Below are positions 1 to 10,500 of a DNA stretch of 64,000 bases, one piece after another. Numbering within the stretch: position 1 is the first letter of the stretch; each line of letters begins with the position of its first letter. The DNA comes from Nemertoderma westbladi (Eukaryota; Xenacoelomorpha; Nemertodermatida; Nemertodermatidae): the NCBI GenBank assembly GCA_032718475.1, contig JAUCBJ010002847.1, positions 39,962 to 103,961 on the forward strand. The letters run 5' to 3'. The translations under genes and the position numbers were made by a program. Under the pieces are notes generated by a model. It ran no database searches and was not told the DNA's origin. It was given only the letters and a program-made list of their open reading frames with translations.

Positions 1-240
1 TTTAAGCGTATCGCAAGCGTGCAACGCAGGCGTATCTCATGTGATTCCCAAGAGTTATGGCCCGACCTTTACGCAAGCGATCTACTTGAGTTATGTCACA
101 TAAATATCGCAACAACTTGCGTTAAGTCGCATAAAAATCACAACAACTTGCGTTTAGTCGCATAAAACTCACATGCGATTCACTTGCGACTTTCAAGCGT
201 CATGACGCATAAATATCGCAAAAATTTACTGGTTGTGATT
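1..240. repeat. Motif-rich terminal region of a possible 3-kb element (left part)
   Basis: The stretch is dense in short words such as CGCATAAA, CTTGCGA and ATGCGATTCAC. The same words return in inverted sense at about 2,775-3,055, where the reverse complement also opens with a GCGTATCGCAAG-like string. This suggests degenerate long inverted repeats of one DNA element of roughly 3 kb, cut by the window start. No transposase is visible between them. 241-340 holds nothing I recognise. Confidence 0.3.
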
Positions 241-340
241 TTTGTGTAATACATTGAGACCTTTGTGACAGAAAATATGATACAGTAGTTGATTATTCCA
301 CTACTGTTTGATACTATAGGCTTCCGTATCATCTGCCTAC

Positions 341-452
341 TGTGGGGCGAGCCACGAAGTGAGTGAGCCTTAGCGTAGGGGTACCATTAATCAACCTGTG
401 GGGCAAGCCACGAAGTGAGTGAGCCTTAGCGTAGGGGTACCATTAATCAACC
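341..452. repeat. Two tandem copies of a 56-bp repeat
   Basis: Two consecutive 56-bp units start with TGTGGGGCGAGCCACGAAGT and end in a GGGGTACCATTAATCAAC-like tail. They differ at one position near the start. A diverged relative begins at 6,661 (TGTGGGGCGAGCCATGAA), so this is a dispersed family, probably part of a non-autonomous element. The 453-900 stretch shows nothing coding. Confidence 0.6.
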
Positions 453-920
453 TGTCGTTCTGTCGTTCTGTCGCGTTTTTTTTCAGTATTTTATTTTAAA
501 CGTTAATAACTCGGCCAATCCTTGATGAAATCTATCCAAACTTGGTACACATGTTGTTTGGCAATAGTTTGAAAATTTTCCAAGTAGAATTTGCGTGTGG
601 CCTTCGTGCAGCATCAGTGTAACTGTTATTGCAGTTATAATAAATTTATTTATCCAAATTTAAAATGCGTTAAATTATTATTACTGTAGGATAAATCAGC
701 TGGGTTTCTGACAAATTTTGCAATAAATTGGGGCTGTCTGCTAATCTGCATGTACGGTACCATGTGTACCGGTACTGTCAGGCTGTACTCAATCCCTGAA
801 TCGAGAATCCTGCAATCAGTCAATACTGCAATACTGGTCAGCCGGTACCATACACTGCAGACATGCCATATCATGTAATCTAATTAAACATGGCCCTGGC
901 AACCCTTGCGGTGATTAATT

Positions 921-1352
921 AGCCCAGTACCGGCACCGGTAATAATAATATAATAGTTTAGATAGTTACTGCTAGGCGCTAGCTAATCATTCAGTCATTG
1001 CTGCATTGGCACCGTACACGTACACCGTATTGCTGTACTGCCGTTGTAGTGCGCACCGTAGGTACCACCCAACTACCGGTACCTGGTACCGGCTGACCGG
1101 TGGCAACTAGCACTTCAGCACAGCATTGCACTTGCACAGCAACAGCACTACCGGCGATACACAAGTTGGAATTTATGTAGAGTTTGCTCAACAGTAGAGA
1201 TATAAAATAGTTATCTACATTATATATATTACTATTGGCAAGTATTGAAATATATACCGTTATTCGTGTTATCAGTATTTGCAACATCTGACATTGAAGA
1301 GGTGAGAGAAGATGAATACCGGCACTCAACAAAACCAACGCTTATCACAGGT
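921..1352. repeat. Direct duplication, copy 1 (~450 bp)
   Basis: The block starts with AGCCCAGTACCGG and ends near CAACGCTTATCACAGGT. It is repeated at 1,379-1,803 with small indels and substitutions. Both copies contain a CCGTATTGCTGTACTGCCG segment and a CATCTGACATTGAAGAGG segment. Open frames in it are short and not shared in a way that suggests coding selection. Confidence 0.75.
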
Positions 1353-1378
1353 CGGTATGGTTATAGTTTAGGCCTAAT

Positions 1379-1803
1379 TAGCCCAGTACCGGTAATAATA
1401 ATATAATAGTTTAGATAGTTACCGCTAATCATTCTGCATTCAGTCACTGGCACGCGTACACCGTATTGCTGTACTGCCGTTGTAGTGCGTACCGTAGGTA
1501 CCACCCTACTACCGGTACCGGCTGACCGGTGGCAACTAACACTTCAGCACTTGCACTGTTGCACAGCAACAGCACTACTGGCGATACACAGGTTGGAATT
1601 TATGTAGAGTTTGCTCAACTTTCAGTACAGATATAAAATAGTTATCTAAATTATCTATATTACTATTGACAAGTATTGAAATATATACCGTTATTCGTGT
1701 TATCAGTATTTGCAACATCTGACATTGAAGAGGAGAGAGAAGATGAATACTGGAATACCCAGATACCGGCACTCAACAAAACCAACGCTTGCTTATCACA
1801 GGT
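1379..1803. repeat. Direct duplication, copy 2 (~450 bp)
   Basis: This is the second copy of the block at 921-1,352, separated from it by about 26 bp. It carries an extra short insertion near its 3' end (around 1,755-1,770) and runs straight into the zinc-ribbon-like fragment at 1,866. The tandem arrangement points to local duplication rather than two independent insertions. Confidence 0.75.
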
Positions 1804-1865
1804 GACTCGAAACCGGCGCGACTGTCCACTCGAATACAACTTCAAAACACAAACGCCAATAATAA

Positions 1866-2093
1866 ACTGAAAGCGTATCGAACGTCTTCAGAAGAATCTG
1901 TCATTGGGACGAAGAAAAGGAAGCCGAAACCACGGGAATGGACCACAGCTAAGATTTAATGCTCCCATTGTCAGAGTTCCTGGACCGAAATTGAAACACC
2001 AATTGCCGATGGGCTTGATCTCTCAAACCAAAACTTCCTCTGCGGGGTTTGTGCGGCAGTAAAGATTGAAAGTCTGGAAGCTGGCATCCCTAG
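1866..2093 (+). pseudogene. Decayed fragment with a CxxC...CxxC zinc-ribbon-like motif
   Basis: One plus-strand frame reads a basic stretch (KKRKPKPREW) followed by CSHC, about 23 residues, then CGVC, then an acidic-hydrophobic tail ending near a GT. A TAA stop lies in frame immediately before the first CxxC, so this copy is broken or this is not one exon. The paired CxxC motifs suggest a small zinc ribbon. I do not recognise the parent protein; it could be a host gene fragment or part of a transposon protein. The next candidate exon is at 2,154. Confidence 0.3.
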
Positions 2094-2153
2094 GTATTAT
2101 TATTATAAAGAGCGTCAGCATGCGTTTAATAAATATATTTTAATACAAAACAG

Positions 2154-2279
2154 GTCGAACGCAAAGAGGCTTATAATGAAGACGAGTACTGCATTGATTA
2201 TATTCCTATAAACCACCTGGCTTTGCATATTGAACGTGCGTTTGGAAATAAGTTCGTGCTACCCTTCCGTGGGTGGTAG
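2154..2279 (+). pseudogene. Candidate terminal exon, unknown protein
   Basis: After an AG acceptor (AATACAAAACAG), an open phase-0 frame of 41 codons reads VERKEAYNEDEYCIDYIPIN and continues to a TAG at 2,277. The composition looks protein-like, with acidic and hydrophobic patches. The upstream fragment at 1,866-2,093 would join it in the wrong phase at its obvious GT, so the link is uncertain. No family is recognised. Confidence 0.25.
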
Positions 2280-2774
2280 ATGACGCGGTTATGTATTGGT
2301 GGGTGGAGGAGGGGGGGGGGGCAGATTAAAAGGGGTGAACACGTACTGTCCCCCTTTCTTTGATTAATTGGTGGTGTGGGTTAATCTCTCATAACCTGAT
2401 TTTGTGATACAGTCGCACAATTTTAATTTGTATCTCATAAATGGGCCTCGTGCTGCGCGAAGGCCCCACGAACGTGTACTTACAGTACCTTACATTACAT
2501 TACATTACACTCTCTAGACGTAGAACATTAGACATACTGTACGAATCAATACTAGAAATGGTTGGTTATATACAGGATAATACAAATAGATTAGAATAAC
2601 CATGATACACTTTTAACTATTCCCTATAATTTTTAATTCTATAAAATATATTAATATGATCTCTGTATTCTACAGCCATATTAGATAATTCGTATTCATC
2701 AATTTTATATTTTAAAACTATTTATTTCTTGATAGGCAACTAACTTTATTTTAATTAATAAATCTTTAGTGTAA

Positions 2775-3055
2775 TTAAAAACATGCGATTCACATGGGAA
2801 TTAACGCATGGGAATCTCATGGTGTAAAACATGCGTAAAATAAGCGTTAAATGAGGTGTGATTCCCATGCGATTTTCATGCACGGAATCACATGCGTAAA
2901 ATTAAGTTGTGAATCGCATGCGTGGAATCGCTTCCCTATTTTACATGTGAATCACATGCGAATCACAAGAGTTTTATCGCTATTTATTGAGCCGCAATAA
3001 AAACGCATGACGCTTTAAAATCACTTGCGATACGCATGCGCATTTTTCACTTGGA
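2775..3055. repeat. Motif-rich terminal region of a possible 3-kb element (right part)
   Basis: It carries repeated ATGCGATTC, CATGCGTAAA and GCATGACGC words that match the first 240 bases of the window in inverted orientation. It is probably the other terminus of the same non-autonomous element. The similarity is patchy, so the boundary is approximate. 2,280-2,774 contains only AT-rich intergenic sequence. Confidence 0.3.
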
Positions 3056-3746
3056 GAACTACAAAAATCGACTTAGGGGTTCTGCCTTGAAGGTGACGAA
3101 TCATTGTTGTTCACCTCCAAGAAGACTAACAGTTCGCCTCTCTTTGACTAAAGTAAAAAGCATTTCAATAGTTATTGATAATTCGTAACTTTGGCATTTT
3201 TTTTATATACCGGTACCCCATGTATTTATTCATCTCACATTCTAACGAAAACTTTGAAATACTAGATTATTTATTGAGCCCAATCCTCATTGTGCTTTAT
3301 AATTTTGCTTTATATATAATTGTTTAGTACAATCTTGAATAAATTCACGTTTGGAGTTAGTAGGCCCTATATATTACCTCGAAATACCAGGATTATACGG
3401 AAAATTGATATAAATAATATCAAGTTTTATATCAAATTATATCAAATTATATACCGGTACACAAAGTGTTGAACAGCATCAAACTACTCCTAATACTTAC
3501 TCTGTAATGGAATTGCTGCCCAGTTGCTCTGTTCATCCGTGGACAACGGCGCCGATTAATCTACTATTTTAGCTTTAAACATTGAGGTAAAAAACAGTTT
3601 GTAATTAATTAATTCGTTAGCCGTCATATCGTTTTATATAAATTTAAGAATGTTTACATTGCCTTAATTTGATGATCAGAACAAATGGATGGCGCCTGAT
3701 ATCGACGGTTTTACATCAGTGATGCGAATACGTAAGACTACGACAT

Positions 3747-4479
3747 TAGTGTTTAAACGGGATCAGACTTTTCGGGATTTCAGGGATCGGGACCGGGATT
3801 ATCGCTCTCGGGATATCGTTTTTCGGTATCGGGATTGCAATTTTAGATTAAATTCCCTAAAAGTTATTAGTATATGTGGTGGTTTTGGGTAACATTCACT
3901 TTATTTTACACTTCTGAAATATTAGTAAGATAAAGTTTTATTAAAATTAATTTGCATTTGATTACTGGAGATGGTTTACTGAAATATAAATTATATATAA
4001 TCAGAACATTTCCGAACTGTTGGAACTATTTATTACACATTTATAGGAAGGGATCTAGGGGTCTTAACCTCGAATGATAAGTTTATTTTACCGAAAATAA
4101 CTATTTTTATTGGCGCAATTGTAGGACTAATCCCATCACATGCGTACTTTTTAACCGTAAGGATTGGAGATATATGAGATATTAATTTCAAAAAAATTTG
4201 AAATGATTTGAGAACCCGGGACCTCGAGGTGGAAGCCGAGACAACAACTATTCGAGGTTAAGGCCCCTAGATCCTTTCCTATAATAAATGTATAATAACA
4301 AACACCTCGAAAAACACAGCTGGCCAACAAATTGTTACTAGGAACTATTTATCAGATATTCAACAAATTTACTTTACTATACTTCGTGATCCCGTTCCAG
4401 AAAAGTCCGTGTCGCGACCGTGATTACATTTTTCGCCGGGATCCCGGTTTTTCGGGATTTGGATCCGGTTTAAACACTA
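3747..4479. mobile_element. MITE-like element with TAGTGTTTAAAC inverted termini
   Basis: The left end reads TAGTGTTTAAACGGGATC and the right end is its inverted near-copy (GGATCCGGTTTAAACACTA), giving a 733-bp element. Both ends are followed inward by CGGGAT-rich subterminal repeats. There is no coding capacity beyond a short open frame over the CGGGA repeats, and no clear target duplication except possibly ATT. A second small inverted-repeat element is nested inside at about 4,040-4,290. Confidence 0.5.
4042..4288. mobile_element. Nested short inverted-repeat element
   Basis: A ~34-bp arm beginning TATAGGAAGGGATCTAGGGG is mirrored at about 4,252-4,285 with few mismatches. Extended flanks share ACATTTA-type sequence in inverted sense. 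The core contains CCGGGACCTCGAGGTGG. Its size and form suit a small MITE or a foldback that landed inside the larger element at 3,747-4,479. Confidence 0.5.
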
Positions 4480-5040
4480 TTATATAATCTATAGAGCTAT
4501 GTCTATCGGTACCGGTACCGAGTGGTAGTTGCTTTGTATCTCCTCTCCTACAATATCTACTGATCTGTCTATAGAGTACTTTACTTATCTCCTGAAATAT
4601 CTATACGTTTTTATGCTGAATATATCTTAATCCGTTTATAACCAATTTGATAGGTACCGGTACTGTAATGTAAAAGGTTAATTTCGGAAAAATATTTCGG
4701 AAGGTACCGGTAATTTATTAATCGTATTTTGGTGTGGAGAGGATTCAGTCGTGGTCTTTAGTCTCTTAGACTTTATATTATAAATTGAATATAATATCAA
4801 CCTCAGTATTATAACTCTCAAGCTTTATCCAATTCGCTACTGTAAGGAATGAACAACGCCAAACTGTCAATGTTTGCGACGGCCACGTCTGAGTCCGATT
4901 GGTCCACCTTCACCCGTCCACTTCAGATCTTCAGTAGTTAACCAACCTGGTTAGGTCAGATCCAAACATTCAATGGAGACCACCGAATGGCGCGCTATTT
5001 GAATTACATTCAGTTTTAGAATCTACACTCTGTGATATAA

Positions 5041-5118
5041 AATATAGTCCCACTTTGGTGTAGTGGTTGCATTGTATTCACTTCTCCTGATGGTCGTGGG
5101 TTCGATCCCCGCTTGGGG
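5041..5118 (+). repeat. tRNA-derived SINE head (A- and B-box-like)
   Basis: The sequence has an A-box-like TGGTGTAGTGGTT and a B-box-like GGGTTCGATCCCC at tRNA spacing, but no consistent acceptor stem or anticodon loop. It is more likely a SINE promoter region than a working tRNA gene. It lies about 280 bp before the SMARCAD1-like exon. Confidence 0.4.
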
Positions 5119-5393
5119 GCCTGGGCATTTTCGTTTCGGCACGAATTCTTTAAAAGGACTAGCCACGGTTTAAATAATAGCTAAATTAATACTGTAGTTT
5201 CCTCTGGGGAGTAAAGTTCTGGGGGGTCCGAGCACTAATATATACTAACTCGTCATACTATGAGCGTAATAATCCCTGGCCTAAAGGCGGAATAAATCTT
5301 TTCATTTTTAATATAATTATTATGTGTAGGGCTAAATTTAATATTAATATTAAATAATAAATTATATTAATATTAAATATATTTAATTCCTAG

Positions 5394-5552
5394 GTTTTTA
5401 CGGGCGTTGCCAAGGGGAGCTGCACCGCTCCAACTCCCCAGGAGAAGTCAGATAAACAACCGAGTGCCTACGAACGGGAGAGGATTGAGCACGCTAAGAA
5501 TATAATGGCCCCGTTCGTACTGCGGAGGTTAAAGAAGGACGTTATGAAACAG
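5394..5552 (+). CDS. SMARCAD1: SMARCAD1-like SNF2 ATPase, internal exon (end of first helicase lobe)
   Basis: This 53-codon exon lies between an acceptor (TTAATTCCTAG) and a donor (CAG|GTGGGT), phase 0 on both sides. It encodes the segment ending the first ATPase lobe: a variable low-complexity stretch, then YERERIEHAKNIM and APFVLRRLKKDVMKQ. The LRR(L/V)K..V pattern is a hallmark of SNF2 proteins at this point. It joins in frame to the exon at 17,971, which begins LPAKGETVEFVSM, exactly as in the SMARCAD1/Fun30/Etl1 branch (established family pattern). Those proteins slide or evict nucleosomes and help maintain heterochromatin through replication. Upstream exons carrying the ATP-binding motifs are not visible in this window. 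Confidence 0.88.
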
Positions 5553-5685
5553 GTGGGTCCCTGTACTGAACTGGGAAGTAGATAAAAGTATTTTGATAGT
5601 GAGAGTATTCAAGCTGGGGAGTAGAACAATGGTACCCTTCCTTCTTATCTTCAGTAGCCCCTAAAAAACTATTAGGGGGCGTTCA

Positions 5686-5830
5686 TAAAGTATGTCACGC
5701 AAATTTTTCCGATTTTTAACCGCCCTCCCCCCTCGGTCACAAAGTGTCACACAAGCTCGACCCCCCCCCCCTCCCCCCTCGGTCACAAAGTGTCACACAA
5801 GCTCGACCCCCCCCCCCCCCCCCCCCTCTG
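5686..5830. repeat. Terminal fragment of a DNA transposon family plus poly-C tract
   Basis: It starts with GGGGGCGTTCATAAAGTATG TCACGC-type sequence, followed by TTTTTCCGATTTTTAACC and two copies of a CCCCCCTCGGTCACAAAGTG unit ending in long C runs. The GTTCATAAAGTATGTCAC form is typical of abundant non-autonomous DNA transposon ends in invertebrates. The assignment to a superfamily is open. The C runs are likely length-variable. Confidence 0.35.
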
Positions 5831-6376
5831 TCTCATTGGTAAATTTGTAATACCCCCAAACAATACACCATCCCCCGTCTCCCAAACAAGTAATATTTTA
5901 TATCAATAATACACAATGTTTGTTATGCCAAAATACAATATAAATTCAATTACTATATCTACATTTTCCCTCAAGTTTTCCCACGGGCAAGTCAAGTGTT
6001 CTTATTCTATATTAATAACAGGTATTACAGTGTTGGAGTCAATGGCTTCTATTTCCTACTCAATTTATCGATTATAATCAATGTTATTGAGTCCCCTTAG
6101 TGGTGTTTTGGGCGAATGAGTGGTTTCATATTATTATAACTTTTGTTGGCTAGCCCTGCCTAAATTAGTAGCTACAGTAGAGTGTTTAATTAATCATTGC
6201 GGCCGTGATGGTTCATGGTTAATATACACTACCGTTTCATTGTAGCGAGTGGTTAAAGACGGCCAAGTAGTGTAGGGTTGAGCACAGTGGCAGCAGATGG
6301 TATTGACAGATGGGAGGCCATGAGAAGGTAAATTGCGGACATACAAGGTATCAGGTAGTAATTTACTGGTCTATCT

Positions 6377-6460
6377 TTTACCTCAGCCGCTGGCTGAATT
6401 GTTAGAGCGTCAGACTTCCAACCCGGAGGTCACCAGTTCGATCCCTCCTGGACTTCATTG
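6377..6460 (+). repeat. tRNA-like SINE segment
   Basis: A GGCTGAATTGTTAGAGCG A-box-like string and a CAGTTCGATCCCTCC B-box-like string sit at tRNA spacing. The anticodon arm does not fold cleanly. I read it as a tRNA-derived SINE head. 6,461-7,511 otherwise holds no recognisable gene; a diverged relative of the 341-452 repeat begins at 6,661. Confidence 0.4.
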
Positions 6461-7511
6461 TCGACTATTCCCAATAAAAGTTAAAAAGAAAACTAGAATC
6501 ACTATTTCCTGATTGGTTTTAAACAGGTTACCTAGCAACGGCAACCAGCAACCACAAACAGCTGGATAAAATAGCAGTTGACCTTAAAACAACTAGAGTC
6601 ACTATCCGGTAATCACAGGGCCAGTGACGGAACTGACAGCAGCCGTTAAATTGACAAACACTGTGGGGCGAGCCATGAAAGTGCGCGAGCTTAGAATACG
6701 GGTACTAATCTCAACTTCGCGTCTATCTGTCGGTCTGCCTGTCGCTGGTCGGTCGGTCCGTCTAATCTTTGAATTCTGATACAGTAACTCAGCGAATATT
6801 TTATGAAATTAATACACAAGTTGAAAGTCAAAAGTTTAGAAAGTTTTCAGAAATTTGGCGTTGTGCATTCAAGTGGTCCGCCGCTAGGGGGCGCTAAATA
6901 TAGACTTAATAACTTTTGAACAACTTCATAGATTTTGAGTGACCTATGTATGGAGTTCATTTTAATTGTTTAGATCTAATACTGGGGAAACAGTCCGGTC
7001 CATAAAAAAAACTCCATTTGTATACCAACAACAATTAAGCAGTTGTAGTGGAGAGTTGCAGAGATTTACAATTCACAATACAATTAATATACACCATGTC
7101 CCAGAATATAGTATGGTAGGTAATTCGGCGTCCCAAATTTTCCCCCCTAATTTTTCTACAAAATCTTAATGAGATTGCGAATGAGAATGAGATTAGTTCC
7201 ACCTCCCTCCTCCTTCGTGGGTGAGTCAGAATTTTTATTTTTGCTTTCAATCTTTAGCTACAAGCATTTGAAAAAGGTGTCTCCGGCGATATTACACCAA
7301 TCCCACCGCAGTTACTCTTCAACCTTATAGCTGTCTGTTGGTACTAATGGAAAGCTGGCCCTTGCCCCTCCTGCTCATTAATATGGTATTTTGAATCCAG
7401 CTGATGCGTTGCTAGGTATCCCGTTTAAATCCAATCAGGAAATAGTGATATTTGTTGTTTTAAGGGCCCCTCTTCTCTTCTAGTTGACTACCAAGATTAT
7501 AGTCATTTTGA

Positions 7512-10500
7512 TGGCCTCTATTAAAGAGGAGCTTTGGGTTGCCTCCGTTAGAGAGGAGCCTTCGGGTTGCCTCTAGTAGAGAGGAGCCTTCGGGTTGCCT
7601 CTGGTAGATAGAAGCCTTCATGTTGCCTCCGGTAGAGAGGAGCCTTCGCGTTACCTCCAGTAGGGAGGAGCCTTCGGGTTGCCTCCAGTAGATAGGAGCC
7701 TTCGGGTTGCCTCCGGTAGAGAGGAGCCTTCGGGTTGCCTCTGGTAGAAAGGAGCCTTCGGGTTGCCTCCGGTATAGATGAGCCTTTGGTTTGCCTCTGG
7801 TAGAGAGGAGCCTTCATGTTGCCTCCAGTAGAGAGGAGCCTTCGGGTTACCTCCAGTAGGGAGGAGCCTTCGGGTTGCCTCCAGTAGATATGAGCCTTCG
7901 GGTTGCCTCTAGTAGAGAGGAGCCTTCGGGTTTCCTCTGGTAGAGAGGAGCCTTCGGGTTGCCTCCGGTATAGATGAGCCTTTGGGTTGCCTCTGGTAGA
8001 GAGGAGCCTTCATGTTGCCTCCGGTAGAGAGGAGCCTTCGGGTTACCTCCAGTAGGGAGGAGCCTTCGGGTTGCCTCCAGTAGGGAGGAGCCTTCGGGTT
8101 GCCTCCAGTAGATAGGAGCCTTAGGGTTGCCTCCGGTAGAGAGGAGTCGTCGGGTTGCCTCCGTTAGAGAGGAGCCTTCGGGTTGCCTCCGTTAGAGAGG
8201 AGCCTTCGGGTTGCCTCCAGTAGAGAGGAGCCTTAGGGTTGCCTCCGGTATAGAGGAGCCTTTGGGTTGCCTCTGGTAGAGAGGAGCCTTCATGTTGCCT
8301 CCGGTAGAGAGGAGCCTTCGGGTTACCTCCAGTAGGGAGGAGCCTTCGGGGTGCCTCCAGTAGGGAGGAGCCTTCGGGTTGCCTCCAGTAGATAGGAGCC
8401 TTAGGGTTGCCTCCGGTAGAGAGGAGTCTTCGGGTTGCCTCCGTTAGAGAGGAGCCTTCGGGTTGCCTCCGTTAGAGAGGAGCCTTCTGGTTGCCTCCAG
8501 TAGAGAGGAGCCTTAGGGTTGCCTCCGGTAGAGAGGAGCCTTCGGATTGCTTCCGGTAGAGAGGAGCCTTCATGTTGCCTCCGGTAGAGAGGTACCTTCG
8601 GATTGCCTCCTGTAGAGAGGAGCCTTTGGGTTGCCTCCAGTAGAGAGGAGCCTTCGGCTTGCCTCCGGTAGAGAGGAGCCTTTGGGTTGCCTCCAGTAGA
8701 GAGGAGCCTTTGGGTTGCCTCCAGTATAGAGGAGCCTTCATGTTGCCTCCGGTAGAGAGGAGCCTTCGGGTTGCCTCTGATAGAGAGGATCCTTCGGATT
8801 GCCTCCAGTAGAGATGAGCCTTCGGGTTGCCTCCAGTAGAGAGGACCCTTCGGTTTGCCTCCATTAGAGAGGAGCCTTCGGGTTGCCTCCAGTAGAGAGG
8901 ACCCTTCGGTTTGCCTCCATTAGAGAGGAGCCTTCGGGTTGCCTCCAGTAGAGATGAGCCTTCGGGTTGCCTCCAGTAGAGAGGCCCCTTCGGTTTGCCT
9001 CCGGTAGTGAGGAGCCTTCGGGTTGCCACCGGGTAGAGAGGAGCCTTCGGGTTGCCTCATATAGAGAGGAACCTTCGGGTTGCCTCATATAGAGAGGAAC
9101 CTTCGGGTTGCCTCCGGTAGAGAGGAGCCTTCATGTTGCCTCCGGTAGAGAGGAGCCTTCGGGTTGCCTCCAGTAGAGAGGAGCCTTCGGGTTGCCTCAT
9201 ATAGAGAGGAGCCTTCGGGTTGCCTCCGGTAGAGAGGAGCCTTCGGGTTGCCTCCGGTAGAGAGGAGCCTTCAGGTTGCCTCCAGTAGAGAGGAGCCTTT
9301 GGGTTGCCTCCAGTATAGAGGAGCCTTCATGTTGCCTCCAGTAGAGAGGAGCCTTCGGGTTGCCTCCATTAGAGAGGACCTTCGGGTTGCCTCCAGTAGA
9401 AATTAGCCTTCGGGTTGCCTCCAGTAGAGATAACCCTTCGGTTTGCCTCCGGTAGTGAGGAGCCTTCGGGTTGCCACCGGGTAGAGCCTTCATGTTGCCT
9501 CCGGTAGAGAGGAGCCTTCGGGTTGCCTCTGATAGAGAGGATCCTTCGGATTGCCTCCAGTAGAGAGGAGCCTTAGGGTTGCCTCCATTAGAGAGTAGCC
9601 TTCGGGTTGCCTCCAGTAGAGATGAGCCTTCGGGTTGCCTCCAGTAGAGAGGCCCCTTCGGTTTGCCTCCGGTAGTGAGGAGCCTTCGGGTTGCCACCGG
9701 GTAGAGAGGAGCCTTCGGGTTGCCTCATATACAGAGGAACCTTCGGGTTGCCTCTGATAGAGAGGATCCTTCGGATTGCCTCCAGTAGAGAGGAGCCTTC
9801 GGGTTGCCTCCATTAGAGAGTAGCCTTCGGGTTGCCTCCAGTAGAGATGAGCCTTCGGGTTGCCTCCAGTAGAGAGGACCCTTCGCTTTGCCTCCATTAG
9901 AGAGGAGCCTTCGGGTTGCCTCCAGTAGAGATGAGCCTTCGGGTTGCCTCCAGTAGAGAGGCCCCTTCGGTTCGCCTTCGGTAGTGAGGAGCCTTCGGGT
10001 TGCCACCGGGTAGAGAGGAGCCTTCGGGTTGCCTCATATAGAGAGGAACCTTCGGGTTGCCTCCGGTAGAGAGGAGCCTTCATGTTGCCTCCGGTAGAGA
10101 GGAGCCTTCGGGTTGCCTCCAGTAGAGAGGAGCCTTCGGGTTGCCTCATATAGAGAGGAGCCTTCGGGTTGCCTCCGGTAGAGAGGAGCCTTCGGGTTGC
10201 CTCCGGTAGAGAGGAGCCTTCAGGTTGCCTCAAGTAGAGAGGAGCCTTTGGGTTGCCTCCAGTATAGAGGAGCCTTCATGTTGCCTCCAGTAGAGAGGAG
10301 CCTTCGGGTTGCCTCCATTAGAGAGGAGCCTTCGGGTTGCCTCCAGTAGAAATGAGCCTTCGGGTTGCCTCCAGTAGAGAGAACCCTTCGGTTTGCCTCC
10401 GGTAGTGAGGAGCCTTCGGGTTGCCACCGGGTAGAGCCTTCATGTTGCCTCCGGTAGAGAGGAGCCATCGGGTTGCCTCTGATAGAGAGGATCCTTCGGA

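Noticed and set aside
3689-3892. Short plus-strand frame with RDRDRDYRSRD
   Set aside because: It reads through CGGGA repeats of a MITE terminus; the RD-rich sequence is a translation of the repeat.
5041-5118. Functional tRNA gene
   Set aside because: A- and B-box-like strings exist but no complete cloverleaf or anticodon arm. The same holds for 6,377-6,460.
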